Program-made: the position numbers and the translations under genes
Shown: positions 1 to 7,218 of the stretch, piece by piece
How the letters are laid out: every line of letters begins with the position of its first letter
How positions within the stretch are numbered: the first letter of the stretch is position 1
The notes under the pieces: model-generated
Database searches by the model: none
Seen by the model: only the letters and a program-made list of their open reading frames with translations
What the model was told of the DNA's origin: nothing
IMG/VR virus record: IMGVR_UViG_3300017917_001712
Span: 1 to 31,026 of that record
Strand: one strand, 5' to 3'
Origin: a virus
Length of the DNA stretch: 31,026 nucleotides

Positions 1-423
1 GCAAACGTAATTACTGCAACAGCAACCAGCGCACGTTATGCTGACTTAGCAGAAAACTATTTAGGTGATGCTGATTATCTACCAGGTACAGTTCTTGTAT
101 TTGGTGGGGATGAAGAAGTTACAGCCTGTATGAGTTATGAATCAACACGAGTAGCAGGTGTTGTTACTACTAACCCAGCACACGTTATGAATAGTGATTT
201 AACTGGAAATCACGTAACTTGTATTGCATTACGAGGCCGTGTACCAGTTAAGGTTAAGGGCGTAGTGCGTAAAGGTGACGTATTAGTTACAGCAGGTGAA
301 GGACATGTTGGGTATGCTGTAGCAGCACTATATCCACGTGATGTGCCAGCGGCAGCTATAGTTGGTAAAGCTATCACCGACAAGCTAGACAAAGATCCTG
401 GTGTTGTAGAAGCCTTAATTTAA
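1..423 (+). CDS. C-terminal part of a tail-fibre/structural protein (5' truncated by window edge)
   Basis: The frame is open from base 1 and ends in TAA at 421-423, giving 140 residues of a protein that starts outside the window. The fragment contains ARYADLAENY, then a G-rich beta segment, then RGRVPVKVKG and a run ending IVGKAI. The same order of motifs (KYADLAERY, TGRVPVKVTG, IIGKAI) forms the C-terminus of the fibre gene at 2832-5777, so the two are paralogous at their ends. Such domains close fibre or appendage proteins of T4-like marine phages and are thought to help trimer folding. The internal ATG at 130 is not the start, because similarity to the paralogue continues upstream of it. 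Structural role is confident; exact fibre identity is not known. Confidence 0.75.
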   Translation, partial: ANVITATATSARYADLAENYLGDADYLPGTVLVFGGDEEVTACMSYESTRVAGVVTTNPAHVMNSDLTGNHVTCIALRGRVPVKVKGVVRKGDVLVTAGEGHVGYAVAALYPRDVPAAAIVGKAITDKLDKDPGVVEALI

Positions 424-440
424 ACTTTTTCAAAGTTCCT

Positions 441-448
441 GATAAATA
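441..448 (+). promoter_or_regulatory. T4-type late promoter box (GATAAATA)
   Basis: GATAAATA lies 18 nt after the stop of the first gene and matches T4 late TATAAATA at 7 of 8 bases. The expected transcription start is near 454, giving a leader of about 65 nt for the gene at 519. Confidence 0.65.
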
Positions 449-463
449 GTTTTAACGGAAAAT

Positions 464-500
464 GACAGTGGCACATGCCATTGACAGTGATTTTTCACTG
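464..500 (+). other. Structured 5' leader: tandem inverted repeats and a direct repeat
   Basis: The leader between the late box and the gene at 519 holds TGGCACATGCCA (469-480, inverted repeat) and CAGTGA-TTTT-TCACTG (485-500, a 6-bp stem with a TTTT loop). The heptamer GACAGTG occurs at 464-470 and 483-489. The second stem ends 9 nt before the Shine-Dalgarno (GGGGA, 509-513). It could act in mRNA stability, translation control or as a weak terminator; the function is unproven. Confidence 0.4.
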
Positions 501-518
501 AACTGACCGGGGACATTG

Positions 519-1493
519 ATGGCTATTTTTGGTAACTTTAAGGGTACCACTCAACCTGATTTTAGGGTTGGAAAACAGGGCGCCCGAATTCACGGCAACG
601 TATCTGTACCTGCAGGCGCAGACACAGGTGATATCTGGATTGATAAATCCAATTCAACCTTACAGGTATATCATGCTAATGCTTGGACAAGCATTGGTTC
701 AACTCTCACAAATCTAAACGTAGACAGCGGTACACTGTTTGTTGACAGTGCTAACGATACAGTAAGTATTGGCTCTACAAGCTCTAACGAAAAATTATTT
801 GTCAACGGCAGCTTACGTTTAGGTACTAACCCATCCATCAAATACTCCGGCGCATATTTAGACCTAAAACATGCTAACGGTACAGGTACAGTAATTCGTG
901 TACGTGATAACGACAACAATACTGCACCTATTTTTAAAGTATACGGCGCTAACAACGAAAGCGAAGTTTTCAAAGTACATGGTACTAGTATTTCCGTTGC
1001 CAATGCTTATGTACTTCCGACAGCAGATGGTACTAATGGACAAGTTATTACCACAGATGGTGATGGCAATTTAAGTTTTACTACTGTTAGTGCAAATCCG
1101 GGTGGTAGCAATACACAAATTCAATTTAACGACGAAGGTAGCTTTGCTGGATCGGATGCATTTACTTTTGATAAAGAAACATCAACACTGCAAACAGGTG
1201 TTGTTAGGGGTGTACTTTTTGAACCCATAACTGACTACGGTACTATTGCAGAAGCAGCAAACATCACTATAGATTACGGCATGGTTGCTGATAGCAGTTC
1301 TTACACTGGTGACTTTGAATATATTTTAGAAACCAGAGGAGTCACACACGACTCGTTTAAGGTAGCAAGTTTACCAAATGCAGGTATACCTGGACAAATG
1401 ATTTATATCAGCGATGAATCAGGCGGAGCCACTATGGCGTTCAGCGACGGTTCAAACTGGAGACGTATTACAGACAGAGCAATTGTAAGTTAA
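519..1493 (+). CDS. Phage structural/fibre-type protein with N-terminal GDIW module
   Basis: This 324-residue protein begins at ATG 519, set by GGGGA at 509-513 with 5-nt spacing; a TTG directly upstream is less likely. Residues about 35-60 carry a GDIWIDKS...VYHANAW stretch, a short beta module that also occurs in the sheath (28094-30898) and neck genes of this window. The rest is rich in G, S, T, N and D, as in elongated beta-structured fibres, and includes SIGSTSSNEKLFVNGSLRLG, a fibre-shaft motif seen in many phage appendages. The C-terminal part resembles a small globular cap (SDGSNWRRITDRA). It lies between two other fibre-type genes and is probably a virion appendage or decoration subunit. 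I do not recognise a specific T4 homologue. Confidence 0.65.
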   Translation: MAIFGNFKGTTQPDFRVGKQGARIHGNVSVPAGADTGDIWIDKSNSTLQVYHANAWTSIGSTLTNLNVDSGTLFVDSANDTVSIGSTSSNEKLFVNGSLRLGTNPSIKYSGAYLDLKHANGTGTVIRVRDNDNNTAPIFKVYGANNESEVFKVHGTSISVANAYVLPTADGTNGQVITTDGDGNLSFTTVSANPGGSNTQIQFNDEGSFAGSDAFTFDKETSTLQTGVVRGVLFEPITDYGTIAEAANITIDYGMVADSSSYTGDFEYILETRGVTHDSFKVASLPNAGIPGQMIYISDESGGATMAFSDGSNWRRITDRAIVS

Positions 1494-1510
1494 AAGACAG
1501 GAACACACAC

Positions 1511-2785
1511 ATGGCGAGAGCTAAAAAACAAACAGTTGAGGAAGTAATTAAACCAGAAGTCGATGTTGCGGCATTAACTGAAGAAATTACTCAAGCAGTA
1601 ACAAAGAAATTGACAACGGAATTTGAAGGAAAGATGCAAGTAGCACTACAAAAGATTACCAGCGCATCCGAACAGCGTAGAGATCGTATCGTTCTCACGG
1701 GCTCAAAGCCTTATACCATTGACGCTGGCGATGATGGTTTGTTGTTTTCAAAAGAAAACGATGTAGTACTTCTTGTGGGTAAAAACGGACAGCTTGCTAC
1801 AGGTACAAAGAGTCCAAGAAGTTATGGTAAAGGTTCAGCACACTTTAGATCCGGCTATACCAGTGAAGCAGACATGCCAACCAGTGGTGATGGCAGTACA
1901 CGTGGTGTAATCGTTGAAGGTGATGGCGATGATGACAAGACATTTGTATTCCGTGCTGTAAGCAGAATGAATCGCCAAGGTACTAACGTATTCAGTGATG
2001 GTACTGTAGCACTAGGCAGTATGACCAAAGTCAACGATGCTACTTTTGGTATCTATCATAGATTTAATGACACGGATGCAGTTTCAATCGATATTCCAAC
2101 ATTAGAATACGACCATAATGCATTCAGTGTTACCGCAGCAACTCCGTTGAGTAATCGTTGGAATGCTATTAGCGTAATAGTAGACGAGCATACAGAAGCA
2201 TTCAGAGTTGATGGTGAAGGTAGTGTTTTTGCAAACGGCTCATACTACAGCAACGGTACTTGCTATGCAGAATTATTTGAGTGGGCAGACGGAAACAGTC
2301 GCGCTGAAGATAGAAACGGTTTTACAGTAACACTAGATGCTACTGGTAAACTACGAGTAGCCGACGAAGGCGATAAAATTGTTGGCGTAGTAGTTCCACA
2401 TGCGGCAGTTGTTGGCAATAGCGCATGGAACCACTGGTACAAAAAATACAGAAGTAAACAAATCAAATACAATGTTGTTGAATGGCTGGAAATGGAAACA
2501 ACAAAGTTAAAAAGTTTTTATAAACACAGTTTGTCAAAAGATTTTGCATTACCAGAGAATGCTGTTGAAATTCAAACAGATAGCAATGGCAATGAATTAA
2601 AGAAATCTGTGCTGGATCATACCTGGGATAGTTCACAAGAGTATGCGGGCAGAGAAAAAAGAAAAAGCTGGGCGGTAGTTTGCATATTAGGTTCTGCACC
2701 AGTTTATAAAGGTCAACTAGTTAATAGCGATTGGATCAAAGTCAAAGACTTGAGCGATGAGCTAGAACTAATGATTATAAAATAA
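1511..2785 (+). CDS. Appendage protein with C-terminal intramolecular-chaperone/autoprotease (Peptidase G2-like) domain
   Basis: The protein has 424 residues. The N-terminal 60 are charged and helical (KKQTVEEVIKPEV onward), like a short coiled-coil attachment. The middle is beta-rich. From about residue 235 the sequence FANGSYYSNGTCYAELFEWA, followed by DGNSRAEDRNGF, VTLDATGKLRVA, IVGVV and AVVGNSAW, matches the pattern of the Peptidase_G2/IMC chaperone domain of phage neck-appendage and tail-spike proteins. That domain folds the trimer and cuts itself off by a Ser-Asp mechanism. It is therefore likely that the C-terminal about 190 residues are removed during virion maturation; the cleavage site cannot be fixed here. 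An AGGAA Shine-Dalgarno precedes the ATG, and the gene follows its neighbour by 17 nt. Confidence 0.7.
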   Translation: MARAKKQTVEEVIKPEVDVAALTEEITQAVTKKLTTEFEGKMQVALQKITSASEQRRDRIVLTGSKPYTIDAGDDGLLFSKENDVVLLVGKNGQLATGTKSPRSYGKGSAHFRSGYTSEADMPTSGDGSTRGVIVEGDGDDDKTFVFRAVSRMNRQGTNVFSDGTVALGSMTKVNDATFGIYHRFNDTDAVSIDIPTLEYDHNAFSVTAATPLSNRWNAISVIVDEHTEAFRVDGEGSVFANGSYYSNGTCYAELFEWADGNSRAEDRNGFTVTLDATGKLRVADEGDKIVGVVVPHAAVVGNSAWNHWYKKYRSKQIKYNVVEWLEMETTKLKSFYKHSLSKDFALPENAVEIQTDSNGNELKKSVLDHTWDSSQEYAGREKRKSWAVVCILGSAPVYKGQLVNSDWIKVKDLSDELELMIIK

Positions 2786-2787
2786 AT

Positions 2788-2795
2788 GATAAATA
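2788..2795 (+). promoter_or_regulatory. T4-type late promoter box (GATAAATA)
   Basis: GATAAATA lies just after the stop of the preceding gene, with the expected start near 2801. An AGGGGAT Shine-Dalgarno follows at about 2820-2826, before the ATG at 2832, so this is a normal leadered late mRNA. Confidence 0.7.
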
Positions 2796-2831
2796 TGCAT
2801 AACAAACGAGTATAACTCTAGGGGATTTAGA

Positions 2832-5777
2832 ATGGCAACAGCAATTCAGAGACGTCGTGGTAATACCGCCCAACACGCCAGTTTCACTGGCCTAGCTGGC
2901 GAAATTACCATCGATACAGATAAAAATACGGTAGTAGTTCACGATGGTACAACAGCAGGCGGTTATCCACTAGCCAAAGCCTCTGATGTAGCGGCACTGG
3001 GCGGTGCTGACATTACAGCAGTTATTGCAGGTAGTGGTTTAACCGGTGGTGCATCAAGCGGTAACGCAACAATTAGTCTAAACTATGAAAACTTAGCAGG
3101 TAACTTAGTACCAAGTGCTAACAATACATATAGTTTAGGTACAGCATCTAAAGTTTGGAAAGACGTTTTCGTAGGTCCAGGCTCTCTTTATGTTAACGGA
3201 CAAAAGGTACTTGCTGATAACAGCGGTACTATTACAGTTAGTGCCGACGCTGGTCAAAACCTAGCACTTGTTACAAGTGCAGGCGGCGATTTAGAACTTA
3301 ACTCAGGCGCAACAGGTGATATCCAACTTAAGTCAAACGTGATCTTAAGTGCAGGTAAAACAATTACCGCTAGTGGCGGCCTAAAGCTATCCAGCAACCT
3401 AGACGTTAACAGTCAGTACATTAACAATGTAACAAATCCAGTTCAAGCACAGGATGCTGCAACTAAGAGTTATGTTGATGGTGCAACTTATCTAAGTGCA
3501 GGCGACGGTTTAAGCAAGTCAACTGGTACATTCAGTGTTGACAACACAGTTGTTCGTACAAGTGGTACACAAACAATTGCTGGCGCTAAGACATTTAGTG
3601 CTGATCTTGTTGTAAGTGGTAACTTAACAGTAAGCGGAACAACTACAACAGTTAACAGTGAAACAATTAGTTTAGCTGATAACATTATTGACCTAAACAG
3701 CAACTTTACAACCGGTAGTCCAACTGAAAACGCTGGTTTAAGAATTAAACGCGGTGACAGTGCCGACGTTCAAATACGTTGGAACGAAGCTGATGATAAG
3801 TGGCAGTTCACTAACGACGGTTCAGCGTATGCTGACATTTTAACTGGTTCACAAGTTAAAGCACTATTCAGTGCAACTGATGCCGGTGGCGATGGTAGCT
3901 TTAGCTACAGCGACGGTGTGTTTACATATACTGGTCCTAGCCAAGCAGAAGCAAATACACGTATTGATGCACGCCTAAGCGGCACCAACGGTGTTACTTA
4001 TAGTGCAGGCGTAATTAGCCTAGCAAACACAACAGCTGGCTCAGGTTTAACTTATAGCTCAGGTGTGCTAAACATTGGTTCGGGTACAGGTATTACTGTA
4101 AATGCTGATGACGTATCACTAAGTGCAAGTGGTGTAACTGCCGGTACATACGGTAGTGCAACACAAGTTGGATCAGTTGTAGTTGATACATATGGTCGTG
4201 TAACTGGTGCAAGCAATATTACAGTTACACCAGCAGTAGGTAGTATTACTGGACTAGCAACCGGAATGGCATCATTCTTAGCAGCAGGTAATGCAGAAAC
4301 ATTTGCAGGTGCAGTAAGCGGCACAAACGGTAGTGGTAATATTGTACTAACAACTAGCCCAGTTCTTATTACACCAAACTTAGGTACACCATCATCTGTT
4401 AACTTAACTAATGCAACAGGTCTTAAGATTGAAGGTATCGCTGCGGCTAACATTTTAACCAGTGCAGAAACTTTCGTAGACACTGACAATCAGTTAATGA
4501 CAGCGGCAGCAATTGACGACAGAATCCTTAGCTACGGTTACACAACCAACGTTGGTGACATTACTGGTGTAACAGCAGGCAACGGTTTAACCGGCGGCGG
4601 CGCAAGTGGCGATGTAACACTTAACGTTGTAGGCGGTTATGGTATCACAGTTAACGCAGATAACATTGCTGTATCTAACGCTGACGTTCGCGGCTTGTTT
4701 AGTGGTTCAACTGGTGTTAGTTACGATGGCAACACTGGCGCATTTACACTAGACACCAGCACCGGCGGCGCAGGTTTAACTTATACTTCTGGTGTACTAG
4801 CAGTAGGCGCAGGCGCAGGTATTACAGTTAATGCAGACAACGTAGCACTAAGTGCAAGCGGTGTAACATCTGGTACTTACGGAAATGCTAGCGCAGTTAG
4901 CCAAGTTGTAGTTGATACATATGGTCGCGTTACTAATGCAAGCAACGTTTCAATCAGTATTACATCAGCACAAGTAAGCGACTTTGAAGCATCAGTACGT
5001 GGTGACATTAGCGTAACTGACGCAGGTGGTGATGGTTCACTTAGCTACAACAGCACAACAGGTGTAATTACATATACTGGTCCAAGTTCAGCTGATGTAC
5101 GTGCTCACTTTACAGCAGGCACAGGTATTAGTATCAGCTCGGGTGTAATTACCAACAGTGGTGTTACAAGCATTACAGGTACAAGTAACCAAGTAACAGC
5201 CAGTGCGTCAACTGGTAACATAACACTAAGTCTACCACAAAACATCCACACTGGTGCAAGTCCAACATTTGCTGGTGCTACATTAAGCAGCATCACAAAA
5301 GGTGGTACAGATGGCACAGGTGATATTGGCCAAAGTGCTAACAAATTTGGTACAGTTTACGCTACAACATTTAGCGGTGTATCAACAACAGCAAAATACG
5401 CTGACTTAGCAGAACGTTATGAAGCAGACGACGTTCTAGAACCAGGCACAGTTGTATGCTTTGGTGGTGCTAAGGAAATCACAGCTTGTGATCATCCAAA
5501 CGATCATGCAGTAGCAGGTGTTGTTTCAACTGATCCAGCTTACATGATGAACAGTGAAGCCGGTACAGATGCTACTCACCCATATGTTGCGCTAACAGGT
5601 CGTGTACCAGTTAAAGTAACAGGCGAAGTAAACAAGGGCGACCTACTAGTAGCAAGTGGTGTTAAAGGTCATGCAATGGCTAATAACAACGCTAAAGCTG
5701 GTACAATTATTGGTAAAGCAATTGGCTCAAGCGCCAGCGGCGAAGCAGTAATTGAAGTACTAATTACTTTAATGTAA
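2832..5777 (+). CDS. Long modular tail-fibre protein
   Basis: This 981-residue protein is the largest fibre gene here. The N-terminus (AIQRRRGNTAQHASFTGLAG, then a TIDTDKNTVVVHDGT run) matches the baseplate-attachment domain at the start of many phage fibres and the Mtd-type N-domain. The shaft has repeated Gly/Ser/Thr/Asn-rich beta units, including two aligned 64-residue units ending VVVDTYGRVT (DNA at 4035-4226 and 4764-4955) and two units beginning TDAGGDGS. An STGVSYD-type short repeat also recurs. The C-terminus (KYADLAERYEADDVLEPGTV, then TGRVPVKVTG) is paralogous to the end of the gene at 1-423. Shine-Dalgarno and late promoter lie upstream and a perfect terminator downstream, so it closes the fibre block. 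It probably determines host receptor binding. Confidence 0.8.
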   Translation: MATAIQRRRGNTAQHASFTGLAGEITIDTDKNTVVVHDGTTAGGYPLAKASDVAALGGADITAVIAGSGLTGGASSGNATISLNYENLAGNLVPSANNTYSLGTASKVWKDVFVGPGSLYVNGQKVLADNSGTITVSADAGQNLALVTSAGGDLELNSGATGDIQLKSNVILSAGKTITASGGLKLSSNLDVNSQYINNVTNPVQAQDAATKSYVDGATYLSAGDGLSKSTGTFSVDNTVVRTSGTQTIAGAKTFSADLVVSGNLTVSGTTTTVNSETISLADNIIDLNSNFTTGSPTENAGLRIKRGDSADVQIRWNEADDKWQFTNDGSAYADILTGSQVKALFSATDAGGDGSFSYSDGVFTYTGPSQAEANTRIDARLSGTNGVTYSAGVISLANTTAGSGLTYSSGVLNIGSGTGITVNADDVSLSASGVTAGTYGSATQVGSVVVDTYGRVTGASNITVTPAVGSITGLATGMASFLAAGNAETFAGAVSGTNGSGNIVLTTSPVLITPNLGTPSSVNLTNATGLKIEGIAAANILTSAETFVDTDNQLMTAAAIDDRILSYGYTTNVGDITGVTAGNGLTGGGASGDVTLNVVGGYGITVNADNIAVSNADVRGLFSGSTGVSYDGNTGAFTLDTSTGGAGLTYTSGVLAVGAGAGITVNADNVALSASGVTSGTYGNASAVSQVVVDTYGRVTNASNVSISITSAQVSDFEASVRGDISVTDAGGDGSLSYNSTTGVITYTGPSSADVRAHFTAGTGISISSGVITNSGVTSITGTSNQVTASASTGNITLSLPQNIHTGASPTFAGATLSSITKGGTDGTGDIGQSANKFGTVYATTFSGVSTTAKYADLAERYEADDVLEPGTVVCFGGAKEITACDHPNDHAVAGVVSTDPAYMMNSEAGTDATHPYVALTGRVPVKVTGEVNKGDLLVASGVKGHAMANNNAKAGTIIGKAIGSSASGEAVIEVLITLM
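4035..4226 (+). repeat. Fibre-shaft repeat unit, copy 1
   Basis: This 192-bp coding repeat (64 codons) aligns without gaps to 4764-4955. Both contain GLTY-SGVL, GITVNAD, LSASGVT-GTYG and VVVDTYGRVT. The DNA is diverged at many third positions, so the duplication is old. Confidence 0.8.
4764..4955 (+). repeat. Fibre-shaft repeat unit, copy 2
   Basis: This is the second 192-bp copy, in the same frame as 4035-4226 and in the same fibre gene. It is followed, like a larger duplicated block, by a TDAGGDGS-YTGPS segment that also occurs before copy 1 (about 3876-3945). Confidence 0.8.
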
Positions 5778-5800
5778 ACTAGTATTATAAAACCTAAATG

Positions 5801-5826
5801 AGAAAGGGGCTCCGGCCCCTTTCTTT
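5801..5826 (+). terminator. Rho-independent terminator after the fibre block
   Basis: AGAAAGGGGC-TCCG-GCCCCTTTCT forms a perfect 10-bp stem with a 4-nt loop, followed by a T-rich tract (TTCTTT). It lies 23 nt after the fibre stop codon and 10 nt before the late box of the curli operon, so it insulates the two units. Confidence 0.9.
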
Positions 5827-5835
5827 ATGAAAAGT

Positions 5836-5843
5836 CATAAATA
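5836..5843 (+). promoter_or_regulatory. Late-type promoter box (CATAAATA) for the curli operon
   Basis: CATAAATA directly follows the terminator and is the only good late box before the ten-gene operon at 5947-13590. The expected start near 5849 leaves a leader of about 100 nt. I saw no strong sigma70 promoter in the leader. A strong Shine-Dalgarno (AGAGGTGA) lies just before the first GTG. Confidence 0.6.
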
Positions 5844-5946
5844 TATTGTAATTGAGAACACTGTGCAAAAAGCACGCATACACATCAAACACTTCTAATA
5901 TTATACACACACCTCAATAATAAAACACAACAGAAAGAGGTGATCT

Positions 5947-6243
5947 GTGGAAGAAGTTTTTAAACTTATCGCAGAAGTTGGCGCTCCTATCGCAGGATCG
6001 CTAGCAATGGGTTTTTTCATTTTCCTAGTAATCAAGCAGCTACTCGAAGGCGTAGTAGAACAAGTCAAAACTCTGACTATGTTTTGTAAGTCTTTAGAGA
6101 ATCGCGCTACTACTATGAGTAATGAAATGATGAAAATTGATCTGCTAGTAAGCAGTGCATTAGAACTGAAACCAGACATCGAACGCATCTCCAGAGCTAA
6201 CAACTTTGTAGAAGATGGTAAAGTAGACGCAAGGAGAGACTAA
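5947..6243 (+). CDS. Small membrane-anchored coiled-coil protein (holin-like?), paralogue of 6407-6763
   Basis: The 98-residue protein starts at GTG 5947, supported by the AGAGGTGA ribosome binding site. Residues about 8-33 form one hydrophobic segment (APIAGSLAMGFFIFLVIKQL), followed by an amphipathic helix to the end with no catalytic motif. The start MEEVFKLIAEVGAPIAGSLA resembles short phage and Bacillus proteins with one N-terminal helix (YvrJ/BhlA-like), some annotated as holins. The gene two positions downstream has the same architecture. Being first in the curli operon it could be an inner-membrane component, but holin or spanin-like use is equally possible. The function is not recognised. 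Confidence 0.6.
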   Translation: MEEVFKLIAEVGAPIAGSLAMGFFIFLVIKQLLEGVVEQVKTLTMFCKSLENRATTMSNEMMKIDLLVSSALELKPDIERISRANNFVEDGKVDARRD

Positions 6244-6407
6244 TGCTTTATGTAGATTATGTATTTGAAACCGCAGGCAACAATATTTTATTTGACAAAG
6301 AACTCAGCCCTGACTCACTGAAGGTGAAAACAGGTGATAAGTTTGTTGTCGAAGTTACTGAAGATAAAAGAATTATCTTAGTTAAAGTAGTTGAAGAGAG
6401 CAAATAA
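6243..6407 (+). CDS. Small unknown protein (54 aa)
   Basis: The ATG at 6243-6245 overlaps the preceding TAA by one base and has a strong AAGGAGAG Shine-Dalgarno at 6232-6239. The protein begins MLYVDYVFETAGNN, continues through DKELSPDSLKVKTGDKF and ends VKVVEESK. It is acidic, soluble and predicted beta-rich, with no signal peptide or membrane segment. Its stop overlaps the next ATG (TAATG). Tight coupling on both sides supports a real gene. I do not recognise the family. Confidence 0.65.
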   Translation: MLYVDYVFETAGNNILFDKELSPDSLKVKTGDKFVVEVTEDKRIILVKVVEESK

Positions 6408-6763
6408 TGGACGGCATCGCTGATTTAATCAGTCAATTTGGATTCCCAATTGTAGCCATGGTTGGCCTTGGATATTTCATCTATTTTATATGGACATTCA
6501 TTGGCGAGCATATAGATCCTGCATTGCATGATATGCACATTGCACTGATACGAGTAATTGACAAAACTCGTATGCTAGACCAAGATATGATTAGACTACA
6601 ACAGAAAGTTAATGTTGTATTAGAGTATCGAGCAGTTCAAAAGATTATTGAGCAAGCTCAAAAAGAAAAAGAGCTAGAAGCTCTTAAAAAACAAGTAAAC
6701 ACATCACATGTAGAGAAAGTAAAAGCAAAGCACGAGGAGACACATGATGCTAAGAAAATTTAA
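6407..6763 (+). CDS. Small membrane-anchored coiled-coil protein (holin-like?), paralogue of 5947-6243
   Basis: The 118-residue protein has one N-terminal membrane segment (about residues 11-35: FGFPIVAMVGLGYFIYFIWT) and a long charged helix rich in K, E, Q and A from about residue 75. The layout and the N-terminal phrase (ISQFGFPIVAMVGLGYF versus IAEVGAPIAGSLAMGFF) mark it as a divergent copy of the operon's first gene. It overlaps the CsgF start by about 20 nt, which suggests translational coupling. It may anchor or gate the export machinery, or act as a holin-like lysis protein; neither is shown by the sequence. Confidence 0.6.
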   Translation: MDGIADLISQFGFPIVAMVGLGYFIYFIWTFIGEHIDPALHDMHIALIRVIDKTRMLDQDMIRLQQKVNVVLEYRAVQKIIEQAQKEKELEALKKQVNTSHVEKVKAKHEETHDAKKI

Positions 6764-7217
6764 CATGTTTGTTTTTTCAGCTTTACTTGTTTCTGCATCG
6801 TCAGCTGGTGCTTCTGAGATTGTGCATCAATTTAATAGCCCATCCTTTAGTGGTATAGGCTTCACACAGCACGTTCTAAGCATTTACAATCAAGAACAAG
6901 CAGCTAAACAAAAAATCAAAGACGAAAAAGCACAAGCAGAAGCTAAGGCTGAATTAAAACTAATGCAAGATCCAATCTATCGTTTCAAGCAAGCTCTTGA
7001 AAGTAGAATGTATCAAGAACTTGCAAAACAAATTACAGATAACCTTTTTGGTGAAGCTGGTATTAGCGAAGGCGTACTAAACTTCCCAACAGGTGGTACA
7101 GTTGCTTATAAGAAAGATGGCACATTTATTACATTAACTATTACCGATATTAACGGCACAGTAACAGTAATCAAAGTTCCAGTAGCAACAATGATCAATG
7201 CAGCAGGTGGTGGCTAA
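6744..7217 (+). CDS. csgF: CsgF-like curli assembly/transport component
   Basis: The protein has 157 residues, with a signal peptide (hydrophobic FVFSALLVSASSAGA, cleavage expected after Ala23). The mature N-terminus SEIVHQFNSPSFSG matches the F-x-N-P-x-F-G signature with which CsgF binds and extends the CsgG pore. It is followed by the family's DPIYRFKQALESRMYQELAK helix and a C-terminal beta hairpin (TFITLTITDINGTVTVIKVP). A charged insert (KQKIKDEKAQAEAKAELKLM) makes it slightly longer than E. coli CsgF (138 aa). GAGGAG lies 4 nt before the first ATG and 7 nt before a second in-frame ATG at 6747, so either may be used. The csgG homologue follows immediately. Family assignment is strong. 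Confidence 0.88.
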   Translation: MMLRKFNMFVFSALLVSASSAGASEIVHQFNSPSFSGIGFTQHVLSIYNQEQAAKQKIKDEKAQAEAKAELKLMQDPIYRFKQALESRMYQELAKQITDNLFGEAGISEGVLNFPTGGTVAYKKDGTFITLTITDINGTVTVIKVPVATMINAAGGG

Positions 7218-7218
7218 T

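Noticed and set aside
4052-4489. 145-residue minus-strand frame inside the fibre gene
   Set aside because: It is the low-complexity complement of Gly/Ser/Thr repeats (Val/Pro/Leu-rich), with no ribosome binding site.
5850-5935. Sigma70 promoter in the curli operon leader
   Set aside because: TTGAGA and AT-rich -10-like hexamers exist but spacing and matches are poor; I rely on the late box at 5836 instead.
7198-7218. Upstream ATG as start of csgG
   Set aside because: It would overlap csgF and add residues before the lipoprotein signal; ATG 7219 gives a perfect signal with lipobox LSGC.
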